Below, piece after piece: positions 1-11,585 of a stretch of 64,000 nt of DNA (position 1 is the stretch's first letter; every line of letters starts with the position of its first letter). The notes beneath the pieces were generated by a model, which saw only the letters and a program-made list of their open reading frames with translations, searched no databases and was not told the DNA's origin. The stretch comes from Haloquadratum walsbyi J07HQW1 (GTDB taxonomy: Archaea > Halobacteriota > Halobacteria > Halobacteriales > Haloferacaceae), in contig KE356560.1 in assembly GCA_000415965.1 (NCBI GenBank), positions 1,118,103-1,182,102 of the forward strand, read 5' to 3'. A program made the translations under genes and the position numbers.

Positions 1-2
1 CC

Positions 3-635
3 CCTCTCGGGACCGATACGTTCGATGCTGAGGTCATCGCACGGAATGCTGCCGAGGAGTATTCCGACTCAGTGATTGTTGCTCCATCAGTCCCCGTTGG
101 AATCGCCGAAGAACATCGCGAGTTCACGGGAACGCTCTGGACAGACGAGATGACATTTCGTCAGTATGTCCGAGATATTGTCAAAAGTCTTGCCAGTCAT
201 GGATGGGATCACGTGGTGGTTGTCAATGGACACGGTGGTAATATACCTGCACTTGAGGCTGTCACCGCACAAATCATCCGCCACGACAGCGCGTACGCAG
301 TTCCATTTACATGGTTCGATGCTGTTGGCGAAGATGCTCCCTCGATGGGGCATGCGGGACCAATTGAAACGTCGCTGTTAGAACATACTCGCCCCGAATC
401 CGTGCATACTGACCGCCTTGAAGAAGCAGTAACGGGAGCCAGTGATAGATGGGGTGATTGGCAGGGGAGCGTCAACCTTGCTGTTGATTCGGCTGAATTC
501 ACCGATAATGGCGTTGTTGGTGACCCTCGCGAGGCAAGTGCTGAGTTAGGAGCGGAACTGCTCGCTGAAGCAACTGATGAGCTCTGTTTACTACTTGATA
601 CTGTTCGTGGTCGCGATGTTACTCCCCGTGAGTGA
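3..635 (+). CDS. Creatininase-family amidohydrolase, 5' end outside window
   Basis: The open frame enters from the left edge and ends at a TGA at 633-635, so the N-terminus is missing. The visible part starts with PLGTDTF, which matches the metal-binding N-terminal motif region of the creatininase family, and contains the family motif NGHGGN (about residue 77 of the visible part) and the C-terminal motif FTDNGVVGDP. Members are metal-dependent amidohydrolases; they include creatininase, the pyrimidine deformylase ArfB of archaeal riboflavin and F420 synthesis, and MftE. The substrate cannot be told from sequence. A second family member lies at 60640-61407. Two dimethylglycine/sarcosine dehydrogenase-like genes follow downstream, which makes a role in creatinine or other methylated amine breakdown possible, but this is inference. 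Confidence 0.85.
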   Translation, partial: PLGTDTFDAEVIARNAAEEYSDSVIVAPSVPVGIAEEHREFTGTLWTDEMTFRQYVRDIVKSLASHGWDHVVVVNGHGGNIPALEAVTAQIIRHDSAYAVPFTWFDAVGEDAPSMGHAGPIETSLLEHTRPESVHTDRLEEAVTGASDRWGDWQGSVNLAVDSAEFTDNGVVGDPREASAELGAELLAEATDELCLLLDTVRGRDVTPRE

Positions 636-682
636 TTGACAACTCAGCAAATATAGACTACTAAAGTAGGAGTTGAAAATAT

Positions 683-1234
683 TTGACATCCTCCTCCGGG
701 TTCACGCGGAGGAATCCCGAGCGGATGGGAGTTTCAGGTTTCACACTCCCACTCCCACCGAACAACCAGCCAGTGCGAATCTGAAGGGTTGGTCGCGGTC
801 TGAGGCGGGTGGGACTGCTGGCGGTGCCAAGCCGCCGGGACTCCTACTACCTATTCTCGACCATCTACGGCGTCCAAGCGTTGTTTGTGCCGCAGGGGCG
901 CCGGCAGGCGTTAGCAAACTCGGAGTTACTTTCAATGGTGTTTGCAAGCAGTCGGGCACAGCATCTGCATCTGCATCGGTTCATGATAGGAACCGACCGT
1001 TCACCAGACTGGGTCCGATGATTGTCTGATTGCTTGGGGCGGACAGGCCGCCATCGTCGGACTGGCGGGAATCGCTCTGTTTCCAACCAATTCCTGTTTT
1101 ATGGCGTGGTTGCCTGTGATTTAAACGTGTGGATTTTGAAATTTGAATCGAACGACGACAGTCGGATTTTGGAGGGCGTGACGGCGCGTATCCACGGCCT
1201 GAAGACCGTGGGATTGCGCCTGCTCAGCATATAA
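683..1234 (+). repeat. Repeated non-coding element, copy A
   Basis: About 550 bp between the creatininase and the dehydrogenase-like gene. It starts with TTGACATCCTCCTCC and a hairpin (CCTCCG/CGGAGG) and ends with a second hairpin (CCACGG/CCGTGG) followed by a GCCTGCTC..ATATAA end. Landmarks shared with the other copies are a CTCGGAGTTACTTT block, GGGCGGACA and the right terminal hairpin. No frame codes for a recognisable protein. The hairpins resemble those at the ends of the intact tnpB element at 4.05-5.42 kb, so it may be a non-autonomous or decayed relative. Nothing else is seen in 636-682 or 1235-1418 apart from the presumed promoter of the next gene. Confidence 0.7.
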
Positions 1235-1418
1235 GATATGATGCAGACACTCACAGCAGTCCACACTATCTAATCAGTGGGTGTCCACGCTTCGTCTCAT
1301 GATTTGACGTGTCGTGGTCTAACCGTCCGCAAACAATTATGACAAACATCTATTATATTGTGTAAGAGCGTTGCAGTGGCAACATCTATTTGTGCACTGC
1401 AGTGTGACAGTTCGATAT

Positions 1419-4022
1419 ATGGATCCGAGTGATAGCATTCCTGAATCGGCTGGTACGGTTATTGTCGGTGCCGGTATTGTCGGCTGCAATATCGCATATC
1501 AATTGACGAAACTGGGTCGTGATGACGTTGTTGTGGTGGATCAAGGTCCAATGCCAACGACGGGCGGATCCTCCACGCACGCACCAGGTATTATGTTCCA
1601 GACTGCCGAGCCGAAGGAACTCTCACAGTTCGCTAATTATAGCCGAAAACTCTACTCGAATCTTGAGGGTGCTGACGGACAGCAGGCATATAATGAAACG
1701 GGTGGCATTGAAGTCGCACGCAGCGAAGAACGAATGGCGTTTCTCCAGCGACGCGTCGAACATGCAAAAGCATGGGGGATCCCGGATCCACAGATCCTCT
1801 CACCTGAGGAGGTAACAGAACATCTCCCACTCGTTGATAAAAACCAGATCCTTGGTGGGTATTACTCACCGACTGATGGTCAAGTATCCGGTGTCATTGC
1901 ATGTGATGCACTCGCTCGCGAAGCAATTGACCGCGGTGCAGAATTTGTCCCACACACCCGGACAGAGGACGTTGAGGTGACAAACGGCTCAATTACAGCT
2001 GTTGAGACAGAAAATGGTCGAATCGAGTGTAACGAGGTTGTCGTTGCTACCAATATTTGGGCTCGCCAACTTGGTGAGAAACTTGATGTTCATATCCCGG
2101 TCACACCAGTTGAACATCAATATACGATGACAGAGTCACTTGATGAACTGTCTGAGAATGATGTCGATATTACCGAACATCCTCTCTTTGACAACTACGA
2201 GAACGTTTCCGGTGAGAAAGCAAAACGTCTGCTTGTCGGTCCTGACCGACCAATCCTCCGTGATCAAGACAATGCAATGTACTACCGGACACACGGCGAC
2301 TCATATGGCATTGGGTCGTACAATCATGACCCAATTGTCCCCGATCCACAGGAGCTAGGCACAAACGATCCTGACGGCGAACAAGGATCAGTCCATGAGT
2401 TCACCGAGGAGCATATGAATACTGCGACACATCCAGATCGACCACATAAAGCTCCCCGACAAGCGAGTGATGAGTTACTGCCGGCGACTGACGGTGCAGA
2501 GTTAGAGTTTAAATATAATGGCATGTTTGCAGAGTCGCCGAATGGACTCCCTGTGATGGGTCCTGTCGAACAGTATGACGGTCTCTGGACCGCTGCTGCA
2601 ATCTGGGTTACTCACGCTGGTGGTGCTGGAAAAGCGCTTGCGGAGTGGATGGAAAACGGCGTCCCGCGGCTGGATGATGGTCCGATGGATGTCTCTCACT
2701 GTGATGTTAATCGATTTGACGAACATGAAGGCAGCTGGGACTTTGCCCGTGATATCGGCGCTGAGGAGTACCGGATTGTCTACAACGTAATGCATCCAAA
2801 ATGGGTGTGGACCGACATGCAGCGAGATATTCGGCGGACACCGATGTATCACTCACATAAGGAACTTGACGCCGAGTTATGGGCTGAGGCTGGATGGGAA
2901 GAGCCACAGTGGTTCGAGTCTAACGCCGACCTCGTTGACCGTTACACGGATGAAATCCCAGAACGAAACGGCTGGGAAGGAAAATACTGGTCACCCATTG
3001 AGGGCGCGGAGGCTTTGAATGTCCGTGAAAACGTCGGACTGCATGATATGACCTCATTCAATAAAATGGAGGTTGCAGGATCCGATGCTGGCGCGTTCAT
3101 TCAGCGACTCTGTACGAATGATATGGACCTCGATATTGGCGAGGTGAAATATACGCTAATGTGTAACAAAGGCGGTGGTGTGCGTGCTGACATTACCGTA
3201 ACCCGGACCGATACGAACCGCTATCTTATCCTGACGACAGGTCGTGAAGTCGGGAATAATCATGTCTCATGGGTTCGTAAACATGCTCCAGAAGGTGTCG
3301 TTGTTAATGATGCGACATCAAGTCTTGCAGCAATGGTCTGTACCGGACCGAACGCACGGAAAGTCCTCTCAGAGGTCACAGATATCGACCTCTCAGATGA
3401 TGCATTCCCATTCTTCACCAGTCAGCAGTTCTATGTCAAGAATATTCCAGTGACCGCACTACGAGTTTCATATGCTGGCGAACTTGGGTGGGAACTGTAC
3501 ACTCCTTCAGAATATGGTGAACGGCTTTGGGAGATTTTACTTGAAGCAGGCGAAGCATACGGGCTTCGTCCATATGGCAATGGTGCACTCAATGCACTCC
3601 GTATTGAGAAAGGCTTCCGACTGTGGGGCGAAGACCTCCACACCGAGCACACGCCGTATCAGTCAAATCTCGGATGGGCTGTTGATCTTGAGACGGACTT
3701 CATTGGCAAGGATGCGATTAAATCACAACAACAACAACAACAGCCAGCGACTGCAGCCGATGGCGGGACACGTGCAAAACAAGTCGCCTGTCTAACGCTC
3801 GATGATCCAGACGCGTCGATTCTTGACAATCGACCGGTGTTTGATGTCGGTGATGATGAAACGCTCGGATATGTCCACAGTGCTGAATACGGATACACTG
3901 TGGGTGCCTGCGTGGCTTACAGTTACCTCCCACCAGAGTATGCTGAGCCGGGAACCGATGTTGAGATTCTCTTCGAAGGTGACCGGTACGCTGCGACGGT
4001 CCGAGAGGAACCACTCGTCTGA
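1419..4022 (+). CDS. FAD-dependent dimethylglycine/sarcosine dehydrogenase-like protein with T-protein domain
   Basis: A protein of 867 aa. Residues 14-22 hold a Rossmann FAD motif (VIVGAGIVG). GGSSTHAPG at about 50-58 places His54 where dimethylglycine and sarcosine dehydrogenases bind FAD covalently. An FAD-oxidase middle domain follows, and the C-terminal half (from about residue 420) is a GcvT/aminomethyltransferase-like folate domain. Such enzymes oxidatively demethylate N-methylglycines and pass the one-carbon unit to tetrahydrofolate. The frame is open from a TTG at 1371, but ATG 1419 starts the conserved part. A (CAA)n tract near 3724 codes a run of glutamines before the last subdomain. 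A paralogue at 5656-8214 follows the tnpB insertion. The exact substrate is not determined. Confidence 0.85.
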   Translation: MDPSDSIPESAGTVIVGAGIVGCNIAYQLTKLGRDDVVVVDQGPMPTTGGSSTHAPGIMFQTAEPKELSQFANYSRKLYSNLEGADGQQAYNETGGIEVARSEERMAFLQRRVEHAKAWGIPDPQILSPEEVTEHLPLVDKNQILGGYYSPTDGQVSGVIACDALAREAIDRGAEFVPHTRTEDVEVTNGSITAVETENGRIECNEVVVATNIWARQLGEKLDVHIPVTPVEHQYTMTESLDELSENDVDITEHPLFDNYENVSGEKAKRLLVGPDRPILRDQDNAMYYRTHGDSYGIGSYNHDPIVPDPQELGTNDPDGEQGSVHEFTEEHMNTATHPDRPHKAPRQASDELLPATDGAELEFKYNGMFAESPNGLPVMGPVEQYDGLWTAAAIWVTHAGGAGKALAEWMENGVPRLDDGPMDVSHCDVNRFDEHEGSWDFARDIGAEEYRIVYNVMHPKWVWTDMQRDIRRTPMYHSHKELDAELWAEAGWEEPQWFESNADLVDRYTDEIPERNGWEGKYWSPIEGAEALNVRENVGLHDMTSFNKMEVAGSDAGAFIQRLCTNDMDLDIGEVKYTLMCNKGGGVRADITVTRTDTNRYLILTTGREVGNNHVSWVRKHAPEGVVVNDATSSLAAMVCTGPNARKVLSEVTDIDLSDDAFPFFTSQQFYVKNIPVTALRVSYAGELGWELYTPSEYGERLWEILLEAGEAYGLRPYGNGALNALRIEKGFRLWGEDLHTEHTPYQSNLGWAVDLETDFIGKDAIKSQQQQQQPATAADGGTRAKQVACLTLDDPDASILDNRPVFDVGDDETLGYVHSAEYGYTVGACVAYSYLPPEYAEPGTDVEILFEGDRYAATVREEPLV

Positions 4023-4165
4023 TCCACGTCCTCGGTTATAGAAAGCACGAGGCGAAAACCCACGGCTTTAGCCGTGGGATGAAGCCGACAACTGGGAATC
4101 AAACCACGCTTCAGTAACAGGCCGACTCCCCAGTATTTAAGAATCACCCGTTCTACATATAAAAT

Positions 4166-5419
<1,254 letters not shown>

Positions 5420-5655
5420 CTCAACTAGATTCTACTCACTCGCATCACCATACATCCAGATCAAATGCATTCTTTATATATCAGTTGATAGACATACGAT
5501 AAATCACCTTTTCTCATTCAGCGTTGGAATTTTTAGGGTCGACTCGTCGTCTTGAGAAACTGTCACCCCGAGTTTTTGAACTCGCCGCTCACCGGGTGAT
5601 CTCGGTCCCACCGTTGTCTTTATACTTCTGACAGAATCATCGACAGATGAAATAA

Positions 5656-8214
5656 ATGAGCATATCAGATTCAAAGCTTCCCAGCCGATCACAAACCGTC
5701 ATCATTGGGGCTGGTGCTGTCGGATGCAGCGTTGCATATCATTTGAGTGAACTTGGTGCTGAGGATGTCACCGTTGTTGATCAGGGACCATTACCGGTTA
5801 CCGGTGGGTCCTCGGTGCATGCACCAGGAATTATGTTTCAGACGTCTCCGTCAAAACTCCAGACGAAGACGGCACATTATACAAGTCGGCTTCTTTCAGA
5901 GGCTGGTGTCTATGATGAAGTTGGCGGAATCGAACTTGCTCGGAGCGAGGACCGGATGGATTTCCTCCAGCGCCGTGTTGAGTGGGCAACATCATATGGG
6001 CTTCCAGAACCGCAACTACTCTCACCAGAGGAAGTCACCGACTATCTCCCTCTCGTAAACGAAGATGAGATTCTTGGCGGCTATTACTCACCGACTGATG
6101 GTCGAGTTGATGGTATCGCAGCGCTTCAATGGTATATCGAGGAATCAACGGCTGACTTCTATGGCGATACCGAGGTTACCGACCTCACTATAACAGACGG
6201 ACGAATTACAGCTGTCGAGACCGACAGGGGTCGGATTCAATGTGACCGCTGTGTGATTGCAACAAACAATTGGGGATATCAGACTGCACAACTCGCCGAT
6301 ATTGACCTTCCGATTGCCCCGGTTGAGCACCAATACGTCGTTACTGAGCCGATGGCTGAACTTGCAGCAACAGACTCGAATGTTGGTGCAAATACTGAGG
6401 GACTCGAGGTCCCAGGCAATCGTGATATTCAAGAACACATGAGTGAGGGTCCAACCCGTCCTGTTGGTCGGGATCAAGATAATTCACTTTATTTCCGCAC
6501 CCATGGAGACGCAATCGGGCTTGGATCATATAATCACGAGACACTCTCAGTTGACCCAAACGCGATGGGGACAAACACCGAGGACTCACAGGCATCAGTC
6601 CGCGGGTTTACCCGCGAGCACTGGGAAAAACCGACGCATCCTACCCGCGAGAAGTCAGCGAAACAGGCGTTCGATGAACTCCTGCCGGCGACAGCAGATG
6701 CAGAGTACGCCGCAACGGAGAACGGAATATTCGTGTTTACTCCTGATGGAATGCCTGCGATTGGACCGACGGCTGAAGTCGATGGTCTCTGGAGCGCGCT
6801 TGCAATCTGGTGGACGCACTCTGGCGGATATGGTCGAATCGTGGCTGAGTGGATGGAAAACGGTGTTCCTCGATTAGATGATGGCCTTGTCGATACAAGC
6901 GGTGTTCACGTCCGACGATTTGCCCCACACGTCGGTGAGCCTGACTATTTCGTTGATAAAGGAGCAAAACGATATCAACAGGTCTACAGTATCGTCGAGC
7001 CGCGATGGCAACCAAGCGAACACCGTGGCCTTCGGACTAGTCCATTCTCACACAAACAAGCGGAGTTAGGCGCAGAATTCTACCAATCAGGCGGGTGGGA
7101 AACACCACAGTGGTATGAGTCTAACGCCGACCTCGTTGATGAATACGCCGACGCAATCCCAGAACAGGACGGTTGGGAAAGCATCAACCGATCTCCAATT
7201 ACTGGAGCAGAACATCTACACACCCGCAATGCAGTCTCAATGTTTGATATGACCTCTTTCAGTAGTATCATCATTGAGGGTGTTGATGCTGAGTCATATC
7301 TTCAGCGGATGTGTAGTAACGATGTTGCCGTTGATCCAGGCGATGTCCGATACTCATTATTACTGAATGAGGGTGGAGGTATTCTCGCAGATATCACCGT
7401 TGTCGGTCTTGATAATGAACGATATATGGTAACGACTGGCGGTGGCAGTTCACCCGGTGTGCATGGAACATGGCTCCGAGAGCACGCACCTGAGACTGTT
7501 TCAGTTCATGTTGAAGAGGGTGCTAAAAGCACGATTGGACTCTGGGGTCCACAGTCTCGATTGTTATTGCAGCGAGTCACAGACGCAGATGTTTCGAATG
7601 ATGGATTTCCATATTTCAGTGCAAAACAAATCTATGTTGGTGAAGTACCAGTTACAGCATTACGCGTGTCATACGTCGGTGAACTCGGCTGGGAACTCTG
7701 GGCTCCCGTTGAGTATGGCGAGCGACTCTGGGAAACACTCTGGGAAGCAGGACAAGATCTTGACATTCGACCAATGGGTGCTGGAGCACTTGAGTCGATG
7801 CGCCTTGAGAAAGGGTATGCTCTTTGGGGCACTGACATTGATACCGGGGCAACTCCGGATGCAGCGGGACTCTCATTTGCAGTCGATCTTGAGACTGATT
7901 TTGTCGGGAAAGAAGGCGTCCAAGCCGACCGTGCTGAAGGGATCGACAGCGTCCTAACACCGATTACTCTCGATAATTCGACGGATATTCTTTCAAGTGG
8001 TCGTCCAATCCACGTTGATGGTACTGCGGTTGGATATGTACAAGCCGCTGACTTTGGATATACCATCGGTGAATCGATTGTGTACGCGTATCTCCCGACG
8101 ACGTATGCTGACGCCGGTACGAATGTCCAAATCCAATGTGAAGGTGAAAATTACGAGGCAACAGTGCGTGATGAGCCACTATTTGATCAGGAGCGAGAGA
8201 AGATTATCCGATAG
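5656..8214 (+). CDS. FAD-dependent dimethylglycine/sarcosine dehydrogenase-like protein, second paralogue
   Basis: A protein of 852 aa, alignable along its whole length with the protein at 1419-4022. It has an FAD motif VIIGAGAVG at about 15-23, the GGSSVHAPG segment with His55 at the position of covalent flavin attachment, and a C-terminal GcvT-like folate domain with DMTSFSS and the SYVGELGWELW motif. It probably oxidises an N-methylated glycine or related amine and delivers the methyl carbon to tetrahydrofolate. The ATG at 5656 is the only good start. The glutamine-rich insert of the first paralogue is missing. The pair looks like an old tandem duplication later split by the tnpB element; different substrates for the two are possible. 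Confidence 0.85.
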   Translation: MSISDSKLPSRSQTVIIGAGAVGCSVAYHLSELGAEDVTVVDQGPLPVTGGSSVHAPGIMFQTSPSKLQTKTAHYTSRLLSEAGVYDEVGGIELARSEDRMDFLQRRVEWATSYGLPEPQLLSPEEVTDYLPLVNEDEILGGYYSPTDGRVDGIAALQWYIEESTADFYGDTEVTDLTITDGRITAVETDRGRIQCDRCVIATNNWGYQTAQLADIDLPIAPVEHQYVVTEPMAELAATDSNVGANTEGLEVPGNRDIQEHMSEGPTRPVGRDQDNSLYFRTHGDAIGLGSYNHETLSVDPNAMGTNTEDSQASVRGFTREHWEKPTHPTREKSAKQAFDELLPATADAEYAATENGIFVFTPDGMPAIGPTAEVDGLWSALAIWWTHSGGYGRIVAEWMENGVPRLDDGLVDTSGVHVRRFAPHVGEPDYFVDKGAKRYQQVYSIVEPRWQPSEHRGLRTSPFSHKQAELGAEFYQSGGWETPQWYESNADLVDEYADAIPEQDGWESINRSPITGAEHLHTRNAVSMFDMTSFSSIIIEGVDAESYLQRMCSNDVAVDPGDVRYSLLLNEGGGILADITVVGLDNERYMVTTGGGSSPGVHGTWLREHAPETVSVHVEEGAKSTIGLWGPQSRLLLQRVTDADVSNDGFPYFSAKQIYVGEVPVTALRVSYVGELGWELWAPVEYGERLWETLWEAGQDLDIRPMGAGALESMRLEKGYALWGTDIDTGATPDAAGLSFAVDLETDFVGKEGVQADRAEGIDSVLTPITLDNSTDILSSGRPIHVDGTAVGYVQAADFGYTIGESIVYAYLPTTYADAGTNVQIQCEGENYEATVRDEPLFDQEREKIIR

Positions 8215-8289
8215 CTATTGATCGGAGCAATTCAGTCACAAACAGATAATAACCAAAAATCATCCCAAACACCCTATACGAGTGAGATC

Positions 8290-9573
8290 ATGACATCAGC
8301 ACCACCAGGCACAGACGGTAACCGTCGTAATAACAACACAGAGAAATCGCTCCCGATTACATACTCCGATATCGAGCAGGCGCGAGAGCGACTTGATGAT
8401 GAGACAGTTGTTAAATCTACACCCGTCGAGATAAGCACTTCATTGGGTGATCTTGTTGACGCGGAGGTATATCTCAAAATGGAACATCTCCAGTGGACAG
8501 GGTCATTCAAAACTCGCGGGGCATATAATAAGATCAGCCAGGCTGTCAGGACAGGTGCTGAGACATTTATCGCTGCAAGTGCTGGAAACCATGCACAGGG
8601 TGTTGCGCTCGCAGCGACAAAATGCGATGCAGATGCCACGATCTACATGCCAGAAAGTGCCCCACAAGCAAAGGTAGATGCAACACGCTCCTATGGTGCG
8701 ACTGTTAGGCTTATTGGCACAGATTTTCAGGAGACGATGGCTCATGCGAAGGAAGCTGTCGAAGAGACTGATGCGGAGTTTGTACACGCGTATGACGATA
8801 TCGATATTATCGCTGGTCAGGGGACACTTGGAATCGAGATGTATCATGACAAGCCTGACGCAGACACAGTGATTGTCCCGATTGGTGGCGGGGGACTCAT
8901 CAGTGGTGTTTCGACAGCGATTAAACACCTTTCACCATCGACACGGGTTATTGGCGTGCAAGCGACTGGTGCGGAAACAGTACATGAAAGTCTTGATAAG
9001 GGAATCCCAGTCACACTTGATGAGGTTGATACAATCGCTGATGGTATTGCCACTGGTGGAATTTCAGAGCGAACACTCCAGTTGATTGAATCACATGTTG
9101 ATGAGGTTGTGACTGTATCAGATACCGAAATTGCCCGAGCGATCCTTCTGTTAATGAAGCGGGCAAAGCAGGTTGTTGAGGGTGCTGGTGCAGCCTCTGT
9201 TGCAGCACTATTGAGTGATACTGTTGATGTGCGCGGTGAAACTGTGATGCCACTTTTATGTGGTGGGAACCTCGATATGACAGGCCTCCAAACAGTCTTA
9301 GTTCATGCATTGACTCAGCGTCGTCAGCGAATCCGTCTTCGGGTAAGGATTAATGACCGTCCTGGTAAGATGGCTGATATCTCCGGTATCATTGCTGATC
9401 AGCGAGCGAATATTCATAATGTTCGTCATGACCGGTCCGTTGCTGACCTTGCTGTTGGCGAAGCATATCTTGTCTTCACTGTTGAGGCAAGTGGTGCTGA
9501 GCATGCAGCAACAATTGTTGATGCAATTGAATCTGCTGGATATCCGGTACAAGACGTCACGCGCAGCGCCTGA
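8290..9573 (+). CDS. ilvA: Threonine ammonia-lyase (threonine dehydratase)
   Basis: A protein of 427 aa that converts threonine to 2-oxobutanoate and ammonia, the first step toward isoleucine, or a catabolic step. The N-terminal PLP fold has the cofactor lysine K74 in TGSFKTRGA, the SAGNHAQG loop and the phosphate-binding PIGGGGLISG. The last 90 residues form an ACT-like regulatory domain. The frame is open back to 8218, but ATG 8290 gives the normal N-terminus for haloarchaeal proteins. It lies 75 bp after the second dehydrogenase gene in the same direction. Its reactive enamine products are usual substrates of RidA, encoded at 20478-20858. Confidence 0.93.
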   Translation: MTSAPPGTDGNRRNNNTEKSLPITYSDIEQARERLDDETVVKSTPVEISTSLGDLVDAEVYLKMEHLQWTGSFKTRGAYNKISQAVRTGAETFIAASAGNHAQGVALAATKCDADATIYMPESAPQAKVDATRSYGATVRLIGTDFQETMAHAKEAVEETDAEFVHAYDDIDIIAGQGTLGIEMYHDKPDADTVIVPIGGGGLISGVSTAIKHLSPSTRVIGVQATGAETVHESLDKGIPVTLDEVDTIADGIATGGISERTLQLIESHVDEVVTVSDTEIARAILLLMKRAKQVVEGAGAASVAALLSDTVDVRGETVMPLLCGGNLDMTGLQTVLVHALTQRRQRIRLRVRINDRPGKMADISGIIADQRANIHNVRHDRSVADLAVGEAYLVFTVEASGAEHAATIVDAIESAGYPVQDVTRSA

Positions 9574-9681
9574 ATGAGGATGCGATGGTGTCGGCTTATA
9601 TTCAGTCACTGCCATCTTGCTCTTCGGCACTTATTCGGGAATTAGTCTGCCAAGACAAATAGAGACAGGGAGGATGTCACC

Positions 9682-9965
9682 GTGTCTGTCATGCACAATA
9701 GCGCGATATTCAGTATGCTTTTGATTTCGCTTGAGCACAACAACAAGCGTGCACCGCTGATTACGGTTGCGTGTCCGGTCAAGGGGGGAGCGAGACACTC
9801 CAAACTGCCTGTGGAGGGAACTCGCCTGCGGACGCCGGAGTCTAGAGTTGCTGTGCCCACCTCAGGGGATACATTCTGACACAGACGCAGACGTAGGAAG
9901 CCCTACTTTCACCAAACGAGGGACAACAGCAAGGGGTAGGGTAGTTCATACGGACTTGTTCACTG
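9682..9965 (+). pseudogene. Relic of a tnpB C-terminus and element right end
   Basis: The stretch between ilvA and the usp gene (9574-10173) has no intact gene. A frame reading KLPVEGTR..VAVPTSGD, then after a shift DVGSPTFTKRGTTA, resembles the tail of haloarchaeal IS1341-type TnpB proteins. It is followed by GTAGGAAGCCCTACT..GGGGTAGGGTAGTTCA, a typical right-end hairpin region. Everything upstream of the tail is missing or unreadable, so this is a truncated remnant. Confidence 0.55.
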
Positions 9966-10173
9966 CATTTGTGATTTCTACGGCGGGCTAGTCACCGATC
10001 TGTGCGGGGGAAGGCGGCTTACTATATTCACGATTTTAGAGTTATCTATTATTATATTATCAGTGTTGGGTGGGTATTTCACGAAGTTAATCTGATAGAT
10101 AATCAGTCGTTTCTGAAGAGCACCTGCGGAAGGTTATTATTGGATGCGACATATCGGTATGATTGAATCGAAA

Positions 10174-10617
10174 ATGTACGATAACATTTTAATTCCATAC
10201 GACGGGAGCGACGAGGCAAGAAAGGGAGCAGTAAATGGGATTGAACTGGCTGCTGCTGTTGATGCTCAGGTTCATGCATTGTATGTCATTGATCTTCCCG
10301 GTGTCCCACGTGCATTATCAATCCGTGATAACGAAGAGGAAGTTCGAAGAGAATATGAGGAATATGCGGAGAAGGTGCTGGACGAAGCCTGTGAAATGGC
10401 AGCGAGTCACGACGTCGAGTGCCAAGAGGTGACACGGACCGGATCTCCAAGTGAAGAGATTATTAACTATGCTGAGATGGCGGATGTTGATGTTATTGCA
10501 ATAGGGTCGGCCTACCGTGGGAAGGTTGGGGCACTCATTGGTGGAACCGCAGAGAAGGTTGTCCGGTCATCAACGACGCCCGTGATTACTCATCGAATGG
10601 ATGCGGATAGCATCTAG
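10174..10617 (+). CDS. UspA-family universal stress protein
   Basis: A protein of 147 aa of the nucleotide-binding universal stress family. It begins MYDNILIPYDGSDEA, has the DVIAIGSAYRGKVG segment and the GGTAEKVVRSS end that form the ATP-binding loop of the ATP-binding subgroup. The frame is open from ATG 10144, but ATG 10174 matches the family N-terminus. It stands alone between IS relics and a repeat element, so it gives no operon clue to its role. Confidence 0.88.
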   Translation: MYDNILIPYDGSDEARKGAVNGIELAAAVDAQVHALYVIDLPGVPRALSIRDNEEEVRREYEEYAEKVLDEACEMAASHDVECQEVTRTGSPSEEIINYAEMADVDVIAIGSAYRGKVGALIGGTAEKVVRSSTTPVITHRMDADSI

Positions 10618-10789
10618 CGATTTATATCAATAAATTGGTACTTTTATCGGTCGTGTGTCTGTCGAAACGTCAATTATGCCCATTGAAATATCATCTGCTT
10701 GTTATTTCCGCTGGCTCTTCCTGTTGCTTACAACTGGAATCATGAGTTTTCGCTCACATTCTCTGAGTAAAGACCCACTGTGTGGATGA

Positions 10790-11356
10790 TTAACATTCTC
10801 CTCCGAATAAATGCAGAGAAATCCTGAGCGTAGCGGGAGCGGGAGCGGTGGAGATTGCAGGTTCGCAGTTCCACCGAACCACAGTGCGGTGAGAATCCGT
10901 GTGGGGTTCACGGACTGTGGCGAGTTGAGTGGGGTGGGACTGCTGGGACCGAGAGTGCCACATCTCAGCCCTCGGGACTCCTCTCGTCCATCGCATTCAC
11001 TCTCGGAGTTGGTTTTGCCTCGGGGAGTCCGGCAGACTTCGGTGGACTCGGAGTTACTTTCTGTGGGGAGTCCAGCAGTCGGGCACTGCATCTGCATCGG
11101 TTCATTATATGAACCGACCGTTCACCTGAGTGGGTCCGATTCCTGTCTGATTGCTTGGGGCGGACAGATCCCCATCGTCGGAGTGACCGGAATCGCTCTG
11201 TTGCCGATTTGATTCCTCCCGATATATAAGCTTGCCTGTCAGTTCAAGCTACGGAGTCCAAAATCTCAGCGTGGCTATTGCAGCGGAGATTTCCTCCGGG
11301 GTGTCGGATTCATCCTACGGCTGAATCTGCAGGGATTCTCCTTGACCCCGTATAAT
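10790..11356 (+). repeat. Repeated non-coding element, copy B
   Basis: About 565 bp. It begins TTAACATTCTCCTCCG, a diverged form of the TTGACATCCTCCTC start. It contains the ACTCGGAGTTACTTT block near 11050 and GGGCGGACAGAT near 11158, and ends with a hairpin-like CATCCTACGG..CAGGGATTC and CCCGTATAA. The ends are more diverged than in copies C and D, so this is an older copy. 10618-10789 shows no gene. Confidence 0.65.
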
Positions 11357-11426
11357 CGAACTCTGGTCGGTGTTCATTTTGTGATAGCATGGTCATTTTG
11401 TATGAACTGATCAGCCACCGACCTGA

Positions 11427-11585
11427 TCAATCAATCAACCGAGTTTCTCTAAAATAGATCACAATACTCGCACTAAGAAACGTGACACCGGCTACGGCAA
11501 AATCACTGCCTGATAAAGCAATTAACGCAATGATAAACAAAACGACGACAGCCCCTGCAGCAAGCGTTGCGAGCATCTCTACCAT
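11427..11585 (-). CDS. Small two-helix membrane protein (52 aa)
   Basis: A short open frame from ATG (complement of 11583-11585) to TGA at 11427-11429. It begins MVEMLATLAAGAVVVLF and ends YFRETRLID. Almost the whole chain is hydrophobic, in two runs (about residues 5-24 and 29-45) separated by SGSD, as expected for a helical hairpin in the membrane. The pattern is typical of the many small membrane proteins of haloarchaea. No family was recognised. 11357-11426 and 11586-12036 contain nothing convincing. Confidence 0.5.
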   Translation of the reverse strand: MVEMLATLAAGAVVVLFIIALIALSGSDFAVAGVTFLSASIVIYFRETRLID

